This document shows positions 1-13,900 of a stretch of 64,000 nucleotides of DNA, in pieces (position 1 is the stretch's first letter; every line of letters starts with the position of its first letter). The notes beneath the pieces are model-generated. The model ran no database searches, had not been told where the DNA came from, and worked only from the letters and a program-made list of their open reading frames with translations. Made by a program: the position numbers and the translations under genes. The stretch comes from Calliopsis andreniformis (Eukaryota; Arthropoda; Insecta; Hymenoptera; Andrenidae), in contig NW_027480440.1 in NCBI RefSeq assembly GCF_051401765.1, positions 558,001 through 622,000 on the forward strand, given 5' to 3'.

Positions 1-650
1 GGATTGAGAATAGAGGATTGAGGATTGAGGAATGAAGATTGAGGATTTGGTGTTGAGGATTGAAGAATGAGGATTGAGGATTGAGGATTGAGGATTGAGG
101 ATTGAGGATTGATGTTTGAGGTCTGAGGATTGAGGATAGAGGATTGAGAACTGAGGATTGAGGATTGAGGATTGAGGATTGAGGATTGAGGATTCAGGAT
201 TGAGGATTCAGAATTGAGGATTCATAATTGTGGTTCGAGGACAGAGGATTGACTCATGAGGATTGAGGATTGAGGATTGAGTATTGAGGATTGAGGATTG
301 AGGAGTTAAGATTGAGGATTGGGTATTGAGGATTGAACATTGAGGATTGAGGATTGAGGATTGAGGATTGAGGACTGAAGATTGAATATTGATGATTGAA
401 GATTGAGGATTAGGGATTGAGGGATGTGGATTGGGGACCAGGACTGAGGGTTGAATATTGACGTTTGAGGTCTGAGGATTGAGGATTGAGGATTGAGAAT
501 TGAGGATTGAGGATTGAGGATTGAAGATTGAGGATTGGGTATTGAGGATTGAAGAATGAGGATTGAGGATTGAGGATTGAGGCCTGAGGATTGAGAATTG
601 AGAACTGAGGATGAGGACTGAGCGCTGAGGGTTGAGGTTTGAGGATTGAG
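1..650 (+). repeat. Partial HOR unit at the left edge
   Basis: The first 650 bases match about 1,013-1,660 at an offset of 1012 (AATAG at 9 and 1021; GATTTGGTG at 44 and 1056). The match breaks just after the GAGCGCTGAGGG variant, near 645. This is the right part of a HOR unit whose left part lies outside the window. Confidence 0.75.
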
Positions 651-3600
651 GATTTGTGGTTGAGGATTGAAGAATGAGGATTGAGGATTGAGGATTGAGG
701 ATTGAGGATTGAAGATTGAGTATTGAGGATTGAAGATTGAGGATTGAGAATTGGGGATTGATGATTGAGGATTGAGTATTGAGGATTGAGGATTGACAAC
801 TGATTGTTGAGGACTGATGGCTGAAGATTGAGGATTCAGGATTGAGGATTCAGAATTGAGGTTTGAGGACTGAGGATTGAGGATTGAGGATTGAGGATTG
901 AAGATTGAATATTGATGATCGAAGATTGAGGATTGAGGATTGAGGGTTGTGTATTGAGGACGAGGACTGAGGGTTGAGTATTGATGTTTGAGGTCTGAGG
1001 ATTGAGGATTGAGGATTGAGAATAGAGGATTGAGGATTGAGGAATGAAGATTGAGGATTTGGTGTTGAGGATTGAAGAATGAGGATTGAGGATTGAGGAT
1101 TGAGGATTGAGGATTGAGGATTGATGTTTGAGGTCTGAGGATTGAGGATAGAGGATTGAGAACTGAGGATTGAGGATTGAGGATTGAGGATTGAGGATTG
1201 AGGATTCAGGATTGAGGATTCAGAATTGAGGATTCATAATTGTGGTTCGAGGACAGAGGATTGACTCATGAGGATTGAGGATTGAGGATTGAGTATTGAG
1301 GATTGAGGATTGAGGAGTTAAGATTGAGGATTGGGTATTGAGGATTGAACATTGAGGATTGAGGATTGAGGATTGAGGATTGAGGACTGAAGATTGAATA
1401 TTGATGATTGAAGATTGAGGATTAGGGATTGAGGGATGTGGATTGGGGACCAGGACTGAGGGTTGAATATTGACGTTTGAGGTCTGAGGATTGAGGATTG
1501 AGGATTGAGAATTGAGGATTGAGGATTGAGGATTGAAGATTGAGGATTGGGTATTGAGGATTGAAGAATGAGGATTGAGGATTGAGGATTGAGGCCTGAG
1601 GATTGAGAATTGAGAACTGAGGATGAGGACTGAGCGCTGAGGGTTGAGGTTTGAGGAATGAGGATTGGGGGTTGAGGATTGAGGATTGAGGATTGAGGAT
1701 TGAGGATTGAGTACTGAAGATTGAGTATTGATGACTGAGGATTGAGGATTGAGGATTGAGGGTTATGGATTGAGGACGAGGACTGAGGGTTGAGTATTGA
1801 TGTCTGAGGTCTGGGGATTGAGGATCGAGGATTGAGAATTGAGGATTGAGGACTGAGGATTGAAGATTGAGGATTGAGGATTGAGGACTGAAGATTGAGT
1901 ATTGACGATTGAAGATTGATGATTGAGGATTGAGGGTTATGGATTGAGGACGAGGACTGAGGGTTGAGTATTGATGTCTGAGGTCTGAGGATTGAGGATC
2001 GAGGATTGAGAATTGAGGATTGAGGATTGAGGATTGAAGATTGAGGATTGTGTATTGAGGATTGAATAATGAGCATTGAGGATTGAGGATTAAGGATTGA
2101 GGATTGAAGATTGAGGATTGAGGATTGAGGTTTGAGTGTTGAAGATTGAGTATTGAGGATTGAAGATTCAGGATTGAGGACTGAGGATTGAGGATTGAGG
2201 ATTGACGATTGAAGATTGAGGATTGGGTATTGAGGATTGAAGAATGAGGACTGAGGATTGAGGATTGAGCATTGAGGATTGAAGATTGAGTATTGAGGAT
2301 TGAAGATTGAGGATTGAGGATTGAGGATTGAGGATTGAGGATTGAGGATTGAGGATTGAGGATTGAGGATTGAGGACTGAGGATTGAAGATTGAGTATTG
2401 AGGATTGAGGATTAAAGGTTGAGGATTGAGGATTGAAGATTGAGGATTGATGATTGAGGATTGAGGATTGAGGATTGAGGATTGAGGACTGAATATTGAA
2501 GATTGGGGATTGATGATTGTGGATTGAGTATTGAGGATTGAGGATTGAGTATTGGGGATTGCGGATTGAACATTGAGGATTGAGGATTGAGGATTGAGGA
2601 TTGAGGATTGTGGATTGAGGATTGAGGATTGAGTATTGAAGATTGAGGATTGGGGATTGAGGATTGAGGATTGAGGATTGAGGATTGAGGATTGAGGATT
2701 GAGGATTGAGGATTGAGGGTTGTGTATTGAGGACGAGGACTGAGGGTTGAGTATTGATGTTTGAGGTCTGAGGATTGAAGATTGAGGATTTGTGGTTGAG
2801 GATTGAAGAATGAGGATTGAGGATTGAGGATTGAGGATTGAGGATTGAAGATTGAGTATTGAGGATTGAAGATTGAGGATTGAGAATTGGGGATTGATGA
2901 TTGAGGATTGAGTATTGAGGATTGAGGATTGACAACTGATTGTTGAGGACTGATGGCTGAAGATTGAGGATTCAGGATTGAGGATTCAGAATTGAGGTTT
3001 GAGGACTGAGGATTGAGGATTGAGGATTGAGGATTGAAGTTTGAATATTGATGATCGAAGATTGAGGATTGAGGATTGAGGGTTGTGTATTGAGGACGAG
3101 GACTGAGGGTTGAGTATTCATGTTTGAGGTCTGAGGATTGAGGATTGAGGATTGAGAATAGAGGATTGAGGATTGAGGAATGAAGATTGAGGATTTGGTG
3201 TTGAGGATTGAAGAATGAGGATTGAGGATTGAGGATTGAGGATTGAGGATTGAAGATTGATGTTTGAGGTCTGAGGATTGAGGATAGAGGATTGAGAACT
3301 GAGGATTGAGGATTGAGGATTGAGGATTGAGGATTGAGGATTCAGGATTGAGGATTCAGAATTGAGGATTCATAATTGTGGTTCGAGGACAGAGGATTGA
3401 CTCTTGAGGATTGAGGATTGAGGATTGAGTATTGAGGATTGAGGATTGAGGATTTAAGATTGAGGATTGGGTATTGAGGATTGAACATTGAGGATTGAGG
3501 ATTGAGGATTGAGGATTGAGGACTGAAGATTGAATATTGATGATTGAAGATTGAGGATTAGGGATTGAGGGATGTGGATTGGGGACCAGGACTGAGGGTT

Positions 3601-6600
3601 GAATATTGACGTTTGAGGTCTGAGGATTGAGGATTGAGGATTGAGAATTGAGGATTGAGGATTGAGGATTGAAGATTGAGGATTGGGTATTGAGGATTGA
3701 AGAATGAGGATTGAGGATTGAGGATTGAGGCCTGAGGATTGAGAATTGAGAACTGAGGATGAGGACTGAGCGCTGAGGGTTGAGGTTTGAGGAATGAGGA
3801 TTGGGGGTTGAGGATTGAGGATTGAGGATTGAGGATTGAGGATTGAGTACTGAAGATTGAGTATTGATGACTGAGGATTGAGGATTGAGGATTGTGGATT
3901 GAGGGTTGAGGATTGAGGATTGAAGATTGAGTATTGAGGATTGAAGATTGAGGATTGAGTATTGAGGATCGAGGATTGAGAGTGAGGGCTGAGGATTGAG
4001 AGTGAGGGCTGTGGGTTGAGGGTTGAGGTTTGAGGATTTAGGACTGAGGATTGAGGATTGATGATTGAGTATTGAGGATTGAAGATTGAGGATTGAGGAT
4101 TGAGGACTGAGGATTGAGGATTGAGGATTGAGGATTGAAAATTGAGGACTGGGGACTGAGTGTTGATGGTTGAGTGATGAGAATTGGTGTTTGTGGATAG
4201 AGATTTAAAGATTGCAGATTGAGTATTGAGTATTGAGAACTGTGAATTGATGATATTCTATTGAGGATTGAGAATTGACAACTGATTGTTGAGGACTGAG
4301 GCCTGAAGATTGAGGATTCAGGATTGAGGATCCAGGATTGAGGTTTGAGGACTGAGGATTGAGGATAGAGGATTGAGGATTGAGGATTGAGGATTGAGGA
4401 TTGAGGATTGAGGATTGAGGATTGAGGATTGAGGATTTAAGATTGAGGATTGGGTATTGAGGATTGAACATTGAGGATTGAGGATTGAGGATTGAGGATT
4501 GAGGATTGAGGATTGAGGATTGAAGATTGAGGACTGAAGATTGAATATTGATGGTTGAAGATTGAGGATTGGGGATTGAGGGTTATGGATTGAGGACGAG
4601 GACTGAGGGTTGAGTATTGATGTCTGAGGTCTGAGGATTGAGGATTGAGGATTGAGAATTGAGGATTGAGGATTGAGGATTGAAGATTGAGGATTGGGTA
4701 TTGAGGATTGAATAATGAGCATTGAGCATTGACGATTGAGGATTGAGGATTGAAGATTGAGGATTGAGGATTGAGGTTTGAGAGTTGAAGATTGAGTATT
4801 GAGGATTGAAGATTCAGGATTCAGGACTGAGTATTGAGGATTGAGGATTGACGATTGAAGATTGAGGATTGGGTATTGAGGATTGAAGAATGAGGACTGA
4901 GGATTGAGGATTGAGGATTGAGGATTGAAGATTGAGTATTGAGGATTGAAGATTGAGGATTGAGGATTGAGTATTGAGGATTGAGGATTGAGGATTGAGG
5001 ATTGAGGATTGAGGACTGAGGATTGAAGATTGAGGATTGAGGATTGAGGATTAAAGGTTGAGCATTGAGGATTGAAGATTGAGGATTGATGATTGAGGAT
5101 TGAGGATTGAGGATTGAGGATTGAGGACTGAATATTGAAGATTGAGGATTGATGATTGAGGATTGAGTATTGAGGATTGAGGATTGAGTATTGGGGATTG
5201 CGGATTGAACATTGAGGATTGAGGATTGAGGATTGAGGATTGAGGATTGTGGATTGAGGATTGAGGAATGAGTATTGAAGATTGAGGATTGGGGATTGAG
5301 GATTGAGGATTGAGGATTGAGGATTGAGGATTGAGGATTGAGAATTGAGGATTGAAGATTGAGTATTGAGGATTGAAGATTTGTGGATTGAGGATTGAGG
5401 ATTGAGGATTGAGGATTGAGGATTGAGGATTGAGGATTGAGGATTGAAGATTGAGGATTGAGGATTGAGGATTAAAGGTTGAGCATTGAGGATTGAAGAT
5501 TGAGGATTGATGATTGAGGATTGAGGATTGAGGATTGAGGATTGAGGATTGAGTATTGAAGATTGAGGATTGATGATTGAGGATGGAGGATTGAGGATTG
5601 AGGATTGAGTATTGGGGATTGAGGATTGAAGATTGAGGATTTGTTGTTGAGGATTGAAGAATGAGGATTGAGGATTGAGGATTGAGGATTGAGGATTGAG
5701 GATTGAAGATTGAGTATTGAGGATTGACGATTGAGGATTGAGAATTGGGGATTGATGATTGAAGATTGAGTATTGAGGATTGAGGATTGACAACTGATTG
5801 TTGAGGACTGATGGCTGAATATTGAGGATTCAGGATTGAGGATTCAGAATTGAGGTTTGAGGACTGAGGATTGAGGATTGAGGATTGAGGATTGAAGATT
5901 GAATGTTGATGATCGAAGATTGAGGATTGAGGATTGAGGGTTGTGTATTGAGGACGAGGACTGAAGGGTTGTGTATTGATGTTTGAGGTCTGAGGATTGA
6001 GGATTGAGGATTGAGAATAGAGGATTGAGGATTGAGGAATGAAGATTGAGGATTTGGTGTTGAGGATTGAAGAATGAGGATTGAGGATTGAGGATTGAGG
6101 ATTGATGTTTGAGGTCTGAGGATTGAGGATAGAGGATTGAGAATTGAGGATTGAGGATTGAGGATTGAGGATCGAGGATTGAGGATTCAGGATTGAGGAT
6201 TCAGAATTGAGGATTCATAATTGTGGTTCGAGGACAGAGGATTGACTCTTGAGGATTGAGGATTGAGGATTGAGTATTGAGGATTGAGGATTGAGGATTT
6301 AAGATTGAGGATTGGGTATTGAGGATTGAACATTGAGGATTGAGGATTGAGGATTGAGGATTGAGGATTGAAGATTGAATATTGATGATTGAAGGTTGAG
6401 GATTGAGGATTGAGGGTTGTGGATTCAGGACGAGGACTGAGGGTTGAATATTGATGTTTGAGGTCTGAGGATTGAGGATAGATGATTGAGAATTGAGGAT
6501 TGAGGATTGAGGATTGAAGATTGAGGATTGGGTATTGAGGATTGAAGAATGAGGACTGAGGATTGAGGATTGAGGATTGAGGATTGAAGATTGAGTATTG

Positions 6601-7520
6601 AGTGTTGAGGATTGAAGATTGAGGATTGAGGATTGAGGATTGAGGATTGAGGATTGAGGATTGAGGATTGAGGATTGAGGATTGAGGATTGAAGATTGAG
6701 TATTGAGGATTGAAGATTGAGGATTGAGGATTGAGGATTGAGGATTGAGGATTGAGGATTGAGGATTGAGGATTGAGGATTGAGGATTCAAGATTGAGTA
6801 TTGAGGATTGAAGATTGAGGATTGAGGATTGAGGATTGAGGATTGAGGATTGAGGATTGAGGATTGAGGATTGAGGATTGAAGATTGAGGGTTGAGGATT
6901 GAGGATTAAAGGTTGAGCGTTGAGGATTGAAGATTGAGGATTGATGATTGAGGATTGAGGATTGAGCATTGAGGATTGAGGATTGAGTATTGAAGATTGA
7001 GGATTGATGATTGAGGATGGAGGATTGAGAATTGAGGATTGAGTATTGGGGATTGCGGATTGAAGATTGAGGATTTGTTGCTGAGGATTGAAGAATGAGG
7101 ATTGAGGATTGAGGATTGAGGATTGAGGATTGAGGATTGAGGATTGAAGATTGAGTATTGAGGATTGAAGATTGAGGATTGAGGATTGGGTATTGAGGAT
7201 TGAGGATTGAGGATTGAGGATTGAGGATTGACAACTGATTGTTGAGGACTGAGGGCTGAAATTGAGGATTCAGGATTGAGGATTCAGAATTGAGGTTTGA
7301 GGACTGACGATTGAGGATTGAGGATTGAAGATTGAATATTGATGATCGAAGATTGAGGATTGAGGATTGAGGGTTGTGTATTGAGGACGAGGACTGAGGG
7401 TTGAGTATTGATGTTTGAGGTCTGAGGATTGAGGATTGAGGATTGAGCATAGAGGATTGAGGATTGAGGAATGAAGATTGAGGATTTGGTGTTGAGGATT
7501 GAAGAATGAGGATTGAGGAT
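650..7520 (+). repeat. Large direct duplication of about 9.6 kb, copy 1
   Basis: The order of variant heptamers here recurs in the block at about 10,240-16,625. Landmark pairs give nearly constant offsets: 1056 to 10647 (9591), 3192 to 12776 (9584), 4252 to 13808 (9556), 4711 to 14274 (9563), 6051 to 15614 (9563). After that the offset drops to about 9109 (7482 to 16591), so the second copy lacks about 455 bases that lie here between roughly 6.1 and 7.3 kb. To the left of about 650 the two copies have different neighbours, which marks a duplication edge. Confidence 0.85.
799..2935 (+). repeat. HOR unit of about 2.13 kb (domain 1)
   Basis: The string TTGACAACTGATTG followed by a GATGGCTGAAG variant marks a phase point at about 799, 2935, 10390 and 12519. 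Spacing is 2136 in the first large copy and 2129 in the second, a difference of one heptamer. The interior also matches: GATTTGGTGTTG at 1056 and 3192 is again 2136 apart. The following unit (2,935 onward) matches this one to about 3,890, then diverges after a GATTGTGGATTG variant. The HOR is therefore present as one full unit plus a partial unit in each large copy. Confidence 0.8.
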
Positions 7521-10240
7521 TGAGGATTGAGGATTGAGGATTGAAGATTGAGTATTGAGGATTGAAGGTTGAGGATTGAGGATTGAGGATTGAGGATTGA
7601 GGATTGAGGATTGAGGATTGAGTATTGAGGATTGAGGATTGAGGATTGAGGATTGAGGATTGAGGATTGAGAATTGAGGATTGAGGATTGAGGATTGAAG
7701 ATTGAGAATTGGGTATTGAGGATTGAAGAATGAGGATTGAGGATTGAGGATTGAGGCCTGAGGATTGAGAATTGAGAACTGAGGATGAGGACTGAGGGCT
7801 GAGGGTTGAGGTTTGAGGAAGCAGGATTGGGTGTTGAGGATTGAGGATTGAGGTTTGAGGATTGAGGATTGAGTACTGAAGATTGAAGATTGATGACTGA
7901 GGATTGAGCATTGATAATTGAGGACTGAGGGCTGAAGATTGAGGATTCAGTATTGAGGATTCAGGATTGTGGTTTGAGGACAGAGGATTGAGGATTGAGG
8001 ATTGAGGATTGAGGATTGAGGATTGAGGATTGCGGATTGAAGATTGAGGATTGAGGATGGAGGATTGAGGATTGAGGATTGAGTATTGGGGATTGAGGAT
8101 TGAAGATTGAGGATTTGTTGTTGAGGATTGAAGAATGAGGATTGAGGATTGAGGATTGAGGATTGAGGATTGAAGATTGAGTATTGAGGATTGAAGATTG
8201 AGGATTGAGGATTTGGGATTGAGGATTGAGGATTGAGGATTGAGGATTGACGATTGACAACTGATTGTTGAGGACTGAGGGCTGAAGATTGAGGATTGAG
8301 GATTGAGGATTGAAGATTGAGGATTGGGTATTCAGGATTGAAGAATGAGGATTGAGGATTGAGGATTGAGGATTGAGGATTGAAGATTGAATAATGATGA
8401 TTGAAGGTTGAGGATTGAGGATTGAGGGTTGTGGATTCAGGACGAGGACTGAGGGTTGAGTATTGATGTTTGAGGTCTGAGGATTGAGGATAGAGGATTG
8501 AGAATTGAGGATTGAGGATTGTGGATAGAAGATTGAATATTGATGATTGAAGATTGATGATTGAGGATTGAGAGTTGTGGATTGAGGACGAGGACTGAGG
8601 GTTGAGTATTGATGTCTGAGGTCTGAGGATTGAGGATTGAGGATCGAGAATTGAGGATTGAGGATTGAGGACTGAAGATTGAGGATTGGGTATTGAGGAT
8701 TGAAGAATGAGGACTGAGGATTGAGGATTGAGGATTGAGGATTGAAGATTGAGTATTGAGGATTGAAGATTGAGGATTGAGGACTGAGGATTGAGGATTG
8801 AGGATTGAGGATTGAGGATTGAGTATTGAGGATTGAGAATTGAGGATTGAGGATTGAAGATTGAGTATTGAGGATTGAAGATTGAGGATTGAGGATTGAG
8901 GATTGAGGATTGAGGATTGAGGATTGAGGATTGAGGATTGATGTTTGAGGTCTGAGTATTGAGGATAGAGGATTGAGAATTGAGGATTGAGGATTGAGGA
9001 TTGAGGATTGAGGATTGAGGATTGAGGATTGAGGATTGAGGATTGAGGATTGAGGATTGAGGATTGAGGATTTAAGATTGAGGGTTGGGTATTGAGTATT
9101 GAACATTGAGGATTGAGGATTGAGGATTGAGGATTGAGGACTGAAGATTGAATATTGATGATTGAAGATTGAGGATTGGGGTTTGAGGGATGTGGATTGG
9201 GGACCAGGACTGAGGGTTGAATATTGACGTTTGAAGTCTGAGGATTGAGGATTGAGGATTTAGAATTGAGGATTGAGGATTGAGGATTGAGGATTGAGGA
9301 TTGAGGATTGAGGATTGAGGACTGAGGATTGAAGATTGAGGATTGAGGATTGAGGACTGAAGATTGAGTATTGACGGTTGAAGATTGATGATTGAGGATT
9401 GAGGGTTATGGATTGAGGACGAGGACTGAGGGTTGAGTATTGATGTCTGAGGTCTGAGGATTGAGGATCGAGGATTGAGAATTGAGGATTGAGGATTGAG
9501 GATTGAAGATTGAGGATTGGGTATTGAGGATTGAATAATGAGCATTGAGGATTGAGGATTAAGGATTGAGGATTGAAGATTGAGGATTGAGGATTGAGGT
9601 TTGAGTGTTGAAGATTGAGTATTGAGGATTGAAGATTCAGGATTGAGGACTGAGGATTGAGGATTGAGGATTGACGATTGAAGATTGAGGATTGGGTATT
9701 GAGGATTGAAGAATGAGGACTGAGGATTGAGGATTGAGGATTGAGGATTGAAGATTGAGTATTGAGGATTGAAGATTGAGGATTGAGGATTGAGGATTGA
9801 GGATTGAGGATTGAGGATTGAGGATTGAGGATTGAGGATTGAAGATTGAGGATTGAGGATTGAGGATTAAAGGTTGAGGATTGAGGATTGAAGATTGAGG
9901 ATTGATGATTGAGGATTGAGGATTGAGGATTGAGGATTGAGGACTGAATATTGAAGATTGAGGATTGATGATTGTGGATTGGGTATTGAGGATTGAGGAT
10001 TGAGTATTGGGGATTGCGGATTGAACATTGAGGATTGAGGATTGAGGATTGAGGATTGAGGATTGTGGATTGAGGATTGAGGATTGAGTATTGAAGATTG
10101 AGGATTGGGGATTGAGGATTGAGGATTGAGGATTGAGGATTGAGGATTGAGGATTGAGGATTGAGGATTGAGGGTTGTGTATTGAGGACGAGGACTGAGG
10201 GTTGAGTATTGATGTTTGAGGTCTGAGGATTGAAGATTGA
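7520..10240 (+). repeat. Satellite between the two large copies
   Basis: This stretch of heptamers links the two copies of the 9.6 kb duplication. The left part (about 7,520-9,060) mixes pure GGATTGA runs with GGCCTGA and GGACTGA variants. A pure run of about 13 units ends near 9,070. From about 9,060 the sequence follows the 2.13 kb HOR order (compare about 1,600-2,790). No gene or other element is visible. Confidence 0.7.
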
Positions 10241-10389
10241 GGATTTGTGGTTGAGGATTGAAGAATGAGTATTGAGGATTGAGGATTGAGGATTGAGGAT
10301 TGAAGATTGAGTATTGAGGATTGAAGATTGAGGATTGAGAATTGGGGATTGATGATTGAGGATTGAGTATTGAGGATTGAGGATTGACA

Positions 10390-12519
10390 ACTGATTGTTG
10401 AGGACTGATGGCTGAAGATTGAGGATTCAGGATTGAGGATTCAGAATTGAGGTTTGAGGACTGAGGATTGAGGATTGAGGATTGAGGATTGAAGATTGAA
10501 TATTGATGATCGAAGATTGAGGATTGAGGATTGAGGGTTGTGTATTGAGGACGAGGACTGAGGGTTGAGTATTGATGTTTGAGGTCTGAGGATTGAGGAT
10601 TGAGGATTGAGAATAGAGGATTGAGGATTGAGGAATGAAGATTGAGGATTTGGTGTTGAGGATTGAAGAATGAGGATTGAGGATTGAGGATTGAGGATTG
10701 AGGATTGAGGATTGATGTTTGAGGTCTGAGGATTGAGGATAGAGGATTGAGAACTGAGGATTGAGGATTGAGGATTGAGGATTGAGGATTGAGGATTCAG
10801 GGTTGAGGATTCAGAATTGAGGATTCATAATTGTGGTTCGAGGACAGAGGATTGACTCTTGAGGATTGAGGATAGAGGATTGATTATTGAGGATTGAGGA
10901 TTGAGGATTTAAGATTGAGGATTGGGTATTGAGGATTGAACATTGAGGATTGAGGATTGAGGATTGAGGATTGAGGACTGAAGATTGAATATTGATGATT
11001 GAAGATTGAGGATTAGGGATTGAGGGATGTGGATTGGGGACCAGGACTGCGGGTTGAATATTGACGTTTGAGGTCTGAGGATTGAGGATTGAGGATTGAG
11101 AATTGAGGATTGAGGATTGAGGATTGAAGATTGAGGATTGGGTATTGAGGATTGAAGAATGAGGATTGAGGATTGAGGATTGAGGCCTGAGGATTGAGAA
11201 TTGAGAACTGAGGATGAGGACTGAGCGCTGAGGGTTGAGGTTTGAGGAATGAGGATTGGGGGTTGAGGATTGAGGATTGAGGATTGAGGATTGAGGATTG
11301 AGTACTGAAGATTGAGTATTGATGACTGAGGATTGAGGATTGAGGATTGAGGGTTATGGATTGAGGACGAGGACTGAGGGTTGAGTATTGATGTCTGAGG
11401 TCTGAGGATTGAGGATCGAGGATTGAGAATTGAGGATTGAGGACTGAGGATTGAAGATTGAGGATTGAGGATTGAGGACTGAAGATTGAGTATTGACGAT
11501 TGAAGATTGATGATTGAGGATTGAGGGTTATGGATTGAGGACGAGGACTGAGGGTTGAGTATTGATGTCTGAGGTCTGAGGATTGAGGATCGAGGATTGA
11601 GAATTGAGGATTGAAGATTGAGGATTGAAGATTGAGGATTGGGTATTGAGGATTGAATAATGAGCATTGAGGATTGAGGATTAAGGATTGAGGATTGAAG
11701 ATTGAGGATTGAGGATTGAGGTTTGAGTGTTGAAGATTGAGTATTGAGGATTGAAGATTCAGGATGGAGGACTGAGGATTGAGGATTGAGGATTGACGAT
11801 TGAAGATTGAGGATTGGGTATTGAGGATTGAAGAATGAGGACTGAGGATTGAGGATTGAGCATTGAGGATTGAAGATTGAGTATTGAGGATTGAAGATTG
11901 AGGATTGAGGATTGAGGATTGAGGATTGAGGATTGAGGATTGAGGATTGAGGATTGAGGACTGAGGATTGAAGATTGAGGATTGAGGATTGAGGATTAAA
12001 GGTTGAGGATTGAGGATTGAAGATTGAGGATTGATGATTGAGGATTGAGGATTGAGGATTGAGGATTGAGGACTGAATATTGAAGATTGAGGATTGATGA
12101 TTGTGGATTGAGTATTGAGGATTGAGGATTGAGTATTGGGGATTGCGGATTGAACATTGAGGATTGAGGATTGAGGATTGAGGATTGAGGATTGTGGATT
12201 GAGGATTGAGGATTGAGTATTGAAGATTGAGGATTGGGGATTGAGGATTGAGGATTGAGGATTGAGGATTGAGGATTGAGGATTGAGGATTGAGGATTGA
12301 GGGTTGTGTATTGAGGACGAGGACTGAGGGTTGAGTATTGATGTTTGAGATCTGAGGATTCAAGATTGAGGATTTGTGGTTGAGGATTGAAGAATGAGGA
12401 TTGAGGATTGAGGATTGAGGATTGAGGATTGAAGATTGAGTATTGAGGATTGAAGATTGAGGATTGAGAATTGGGGATTGGTGATTGAGGATTGAGTATT
12501 GAGGATTGAGGATTGACAA
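10390..12519 (+). repeat. HOR unit of about 2.13 kb, second large copy
   Basis: This is the counterpart of 799-2,935 inside copy 2 of the large duplication, with a period of 2129. The preceding stretch, about 9,060-10,240, also belongs to the HOR family. Its AATAAT-containing unit at 9,534 matches 2,075 (offset 7459) and 11,656 (offset 2122). The family therefore extends leftward beyond the edge of the large duplication. Confidence 0.75.
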
Positions 12520-13699
12520 CTGATTGTTGAGGACTGATGGCTGAAGATTGAGGATTCAGGATTGAGGATTCAGAATTGAGGTTTGAGGACTGAGGATTGA
12601 GGATTGAGGATTGAGGATTGAAGATTGAATATTGATGATCGAAGATTGAGGATTGAGGATTGAGGGTTGTGTATTGAGGACGAGGACTGAGGGTTGAGTA
12701 TTGATGTTTGAGGTCTGCGGATTGAGGATTGAGGATTGAGAATAGAGGATTGAGGATTGAGGAATGAAGATTGAGGATTTGGTGTTGTGGATTGAAGAAT
12801 GAGGATTGAGGATTGAGGATTGAGGATTGAGGATTGAGGATTGATGTTTGAGGTCTGAGGATTGAGGATAGAGGATTGAGAACTGAGGATTGAGGATTGA
12901 GGATTGAGGATTGAGGATTGAGTATTCAGGATTGAGGATTCAGAATTGAGGATTCATAATTGTGGTTCGAGGACAGAGGATTGACTCTTGAGGATTGAGG
13001 ATTGAGGATTGAGTATTGAGGATTGAGGATTGAGGATTTAAGATTGAGGATTGGGTATTGAGGATTGAACATTGAGGATTGAGGATTGAGGATTGAGGAT
13101 TGAGGACTGAAGATTGAATATTGATGATTGAAGATTGAGGATTAGGGATTGAGGGATGTGGATTGGGGACCAGGACTGAGGGTTGAATATTGACGTTTGA
13201 GGTCTGAGGATTGAGGATTGAGGATTGAGAATTGAGGATTGAGGATTGAGGATTGAAGATTGAGGATTGGGTATTGAGGATTGAAGAATGAGGATTGAGG
13301 ATTGAGGATTGAGGCCTGAGGATTGAGAATTGAGAACTGAGGATGAGGACTGAGCGCTGAGGGTTGAGGTTTGAGGAATGAGGATTGGGGGTTGAGGATT
13401 GAGGATTGAGGATTGAGGATTGAGGATTGAGTACTGAAGATTGAGTATTGATGACTGAGGATTGAGGATTGAGGATTGTGGATTGAGGGTTGAGGATTGA
13501 GGATTGAAGATTGAGTATTGAGGATCGAGGATTGAGAGTGAGGGCTGAGGATTGAGAGTGAGGGCTGTGGGTTGAGGGTTGAGGTTTGAGGATTTAGGAC
13601 TGAGGATTGAGGATTGATGATTGAGTATTGAGGATTGAAGATTGAGGATTGAGGATTGAGGACTGAGGATTGAGGATTGAGGATTGAGGATTGAAAATT

Positions 13700-13900
13700 G
13701 AGGACTGGGGACTGAGTGTTGATGGTTGAGTGATGAGAATTGGTGTTTTTGGATAGAGATTTAAAGATTGCAGATTGAGTATTGAGTATTGAGAACTGTG
13801 AATTGATGATATTCTATTGAGGATTGAGAATTGACAACTGATTGTTGAGGACTGAGGCCTGAAGATTGAGGATTCAGGATTGAGGATCCAGGATTGAGGT
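13700..13900 (+). repeat. Diverged island type A-prime (representative; 14 copies)
   Basis: This is a sister of type A, with AAACTGT or AAACTGC and GAATTGA before the core. Core positions: 4252, 13808, 28809, 42189, 42706, 53664 and 58474 (core TGATATT); 34322, 43567 and 50476 (followed by GGATTAA); 26405, 27104, 49241 and 63161 (TATCGAAAAC; core GGTTATT except GGATATT at 27104; followed by CACCTGA). The shared layout on both sides of the core shows common descent with type A. Confidence 0.78.

Noticed and set aside
10909..12519. 536-codon minus-strand open frame, and dozens of similar ones, as repeat proteins
   Set aside because: The translation is only the heptapeptide cycle forced by the 7-base unit. 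It exists in all three minus frames and shows no domain, signal peptide or ribosome site. Starts arise wherever a variant gives CAT on the plus strand.
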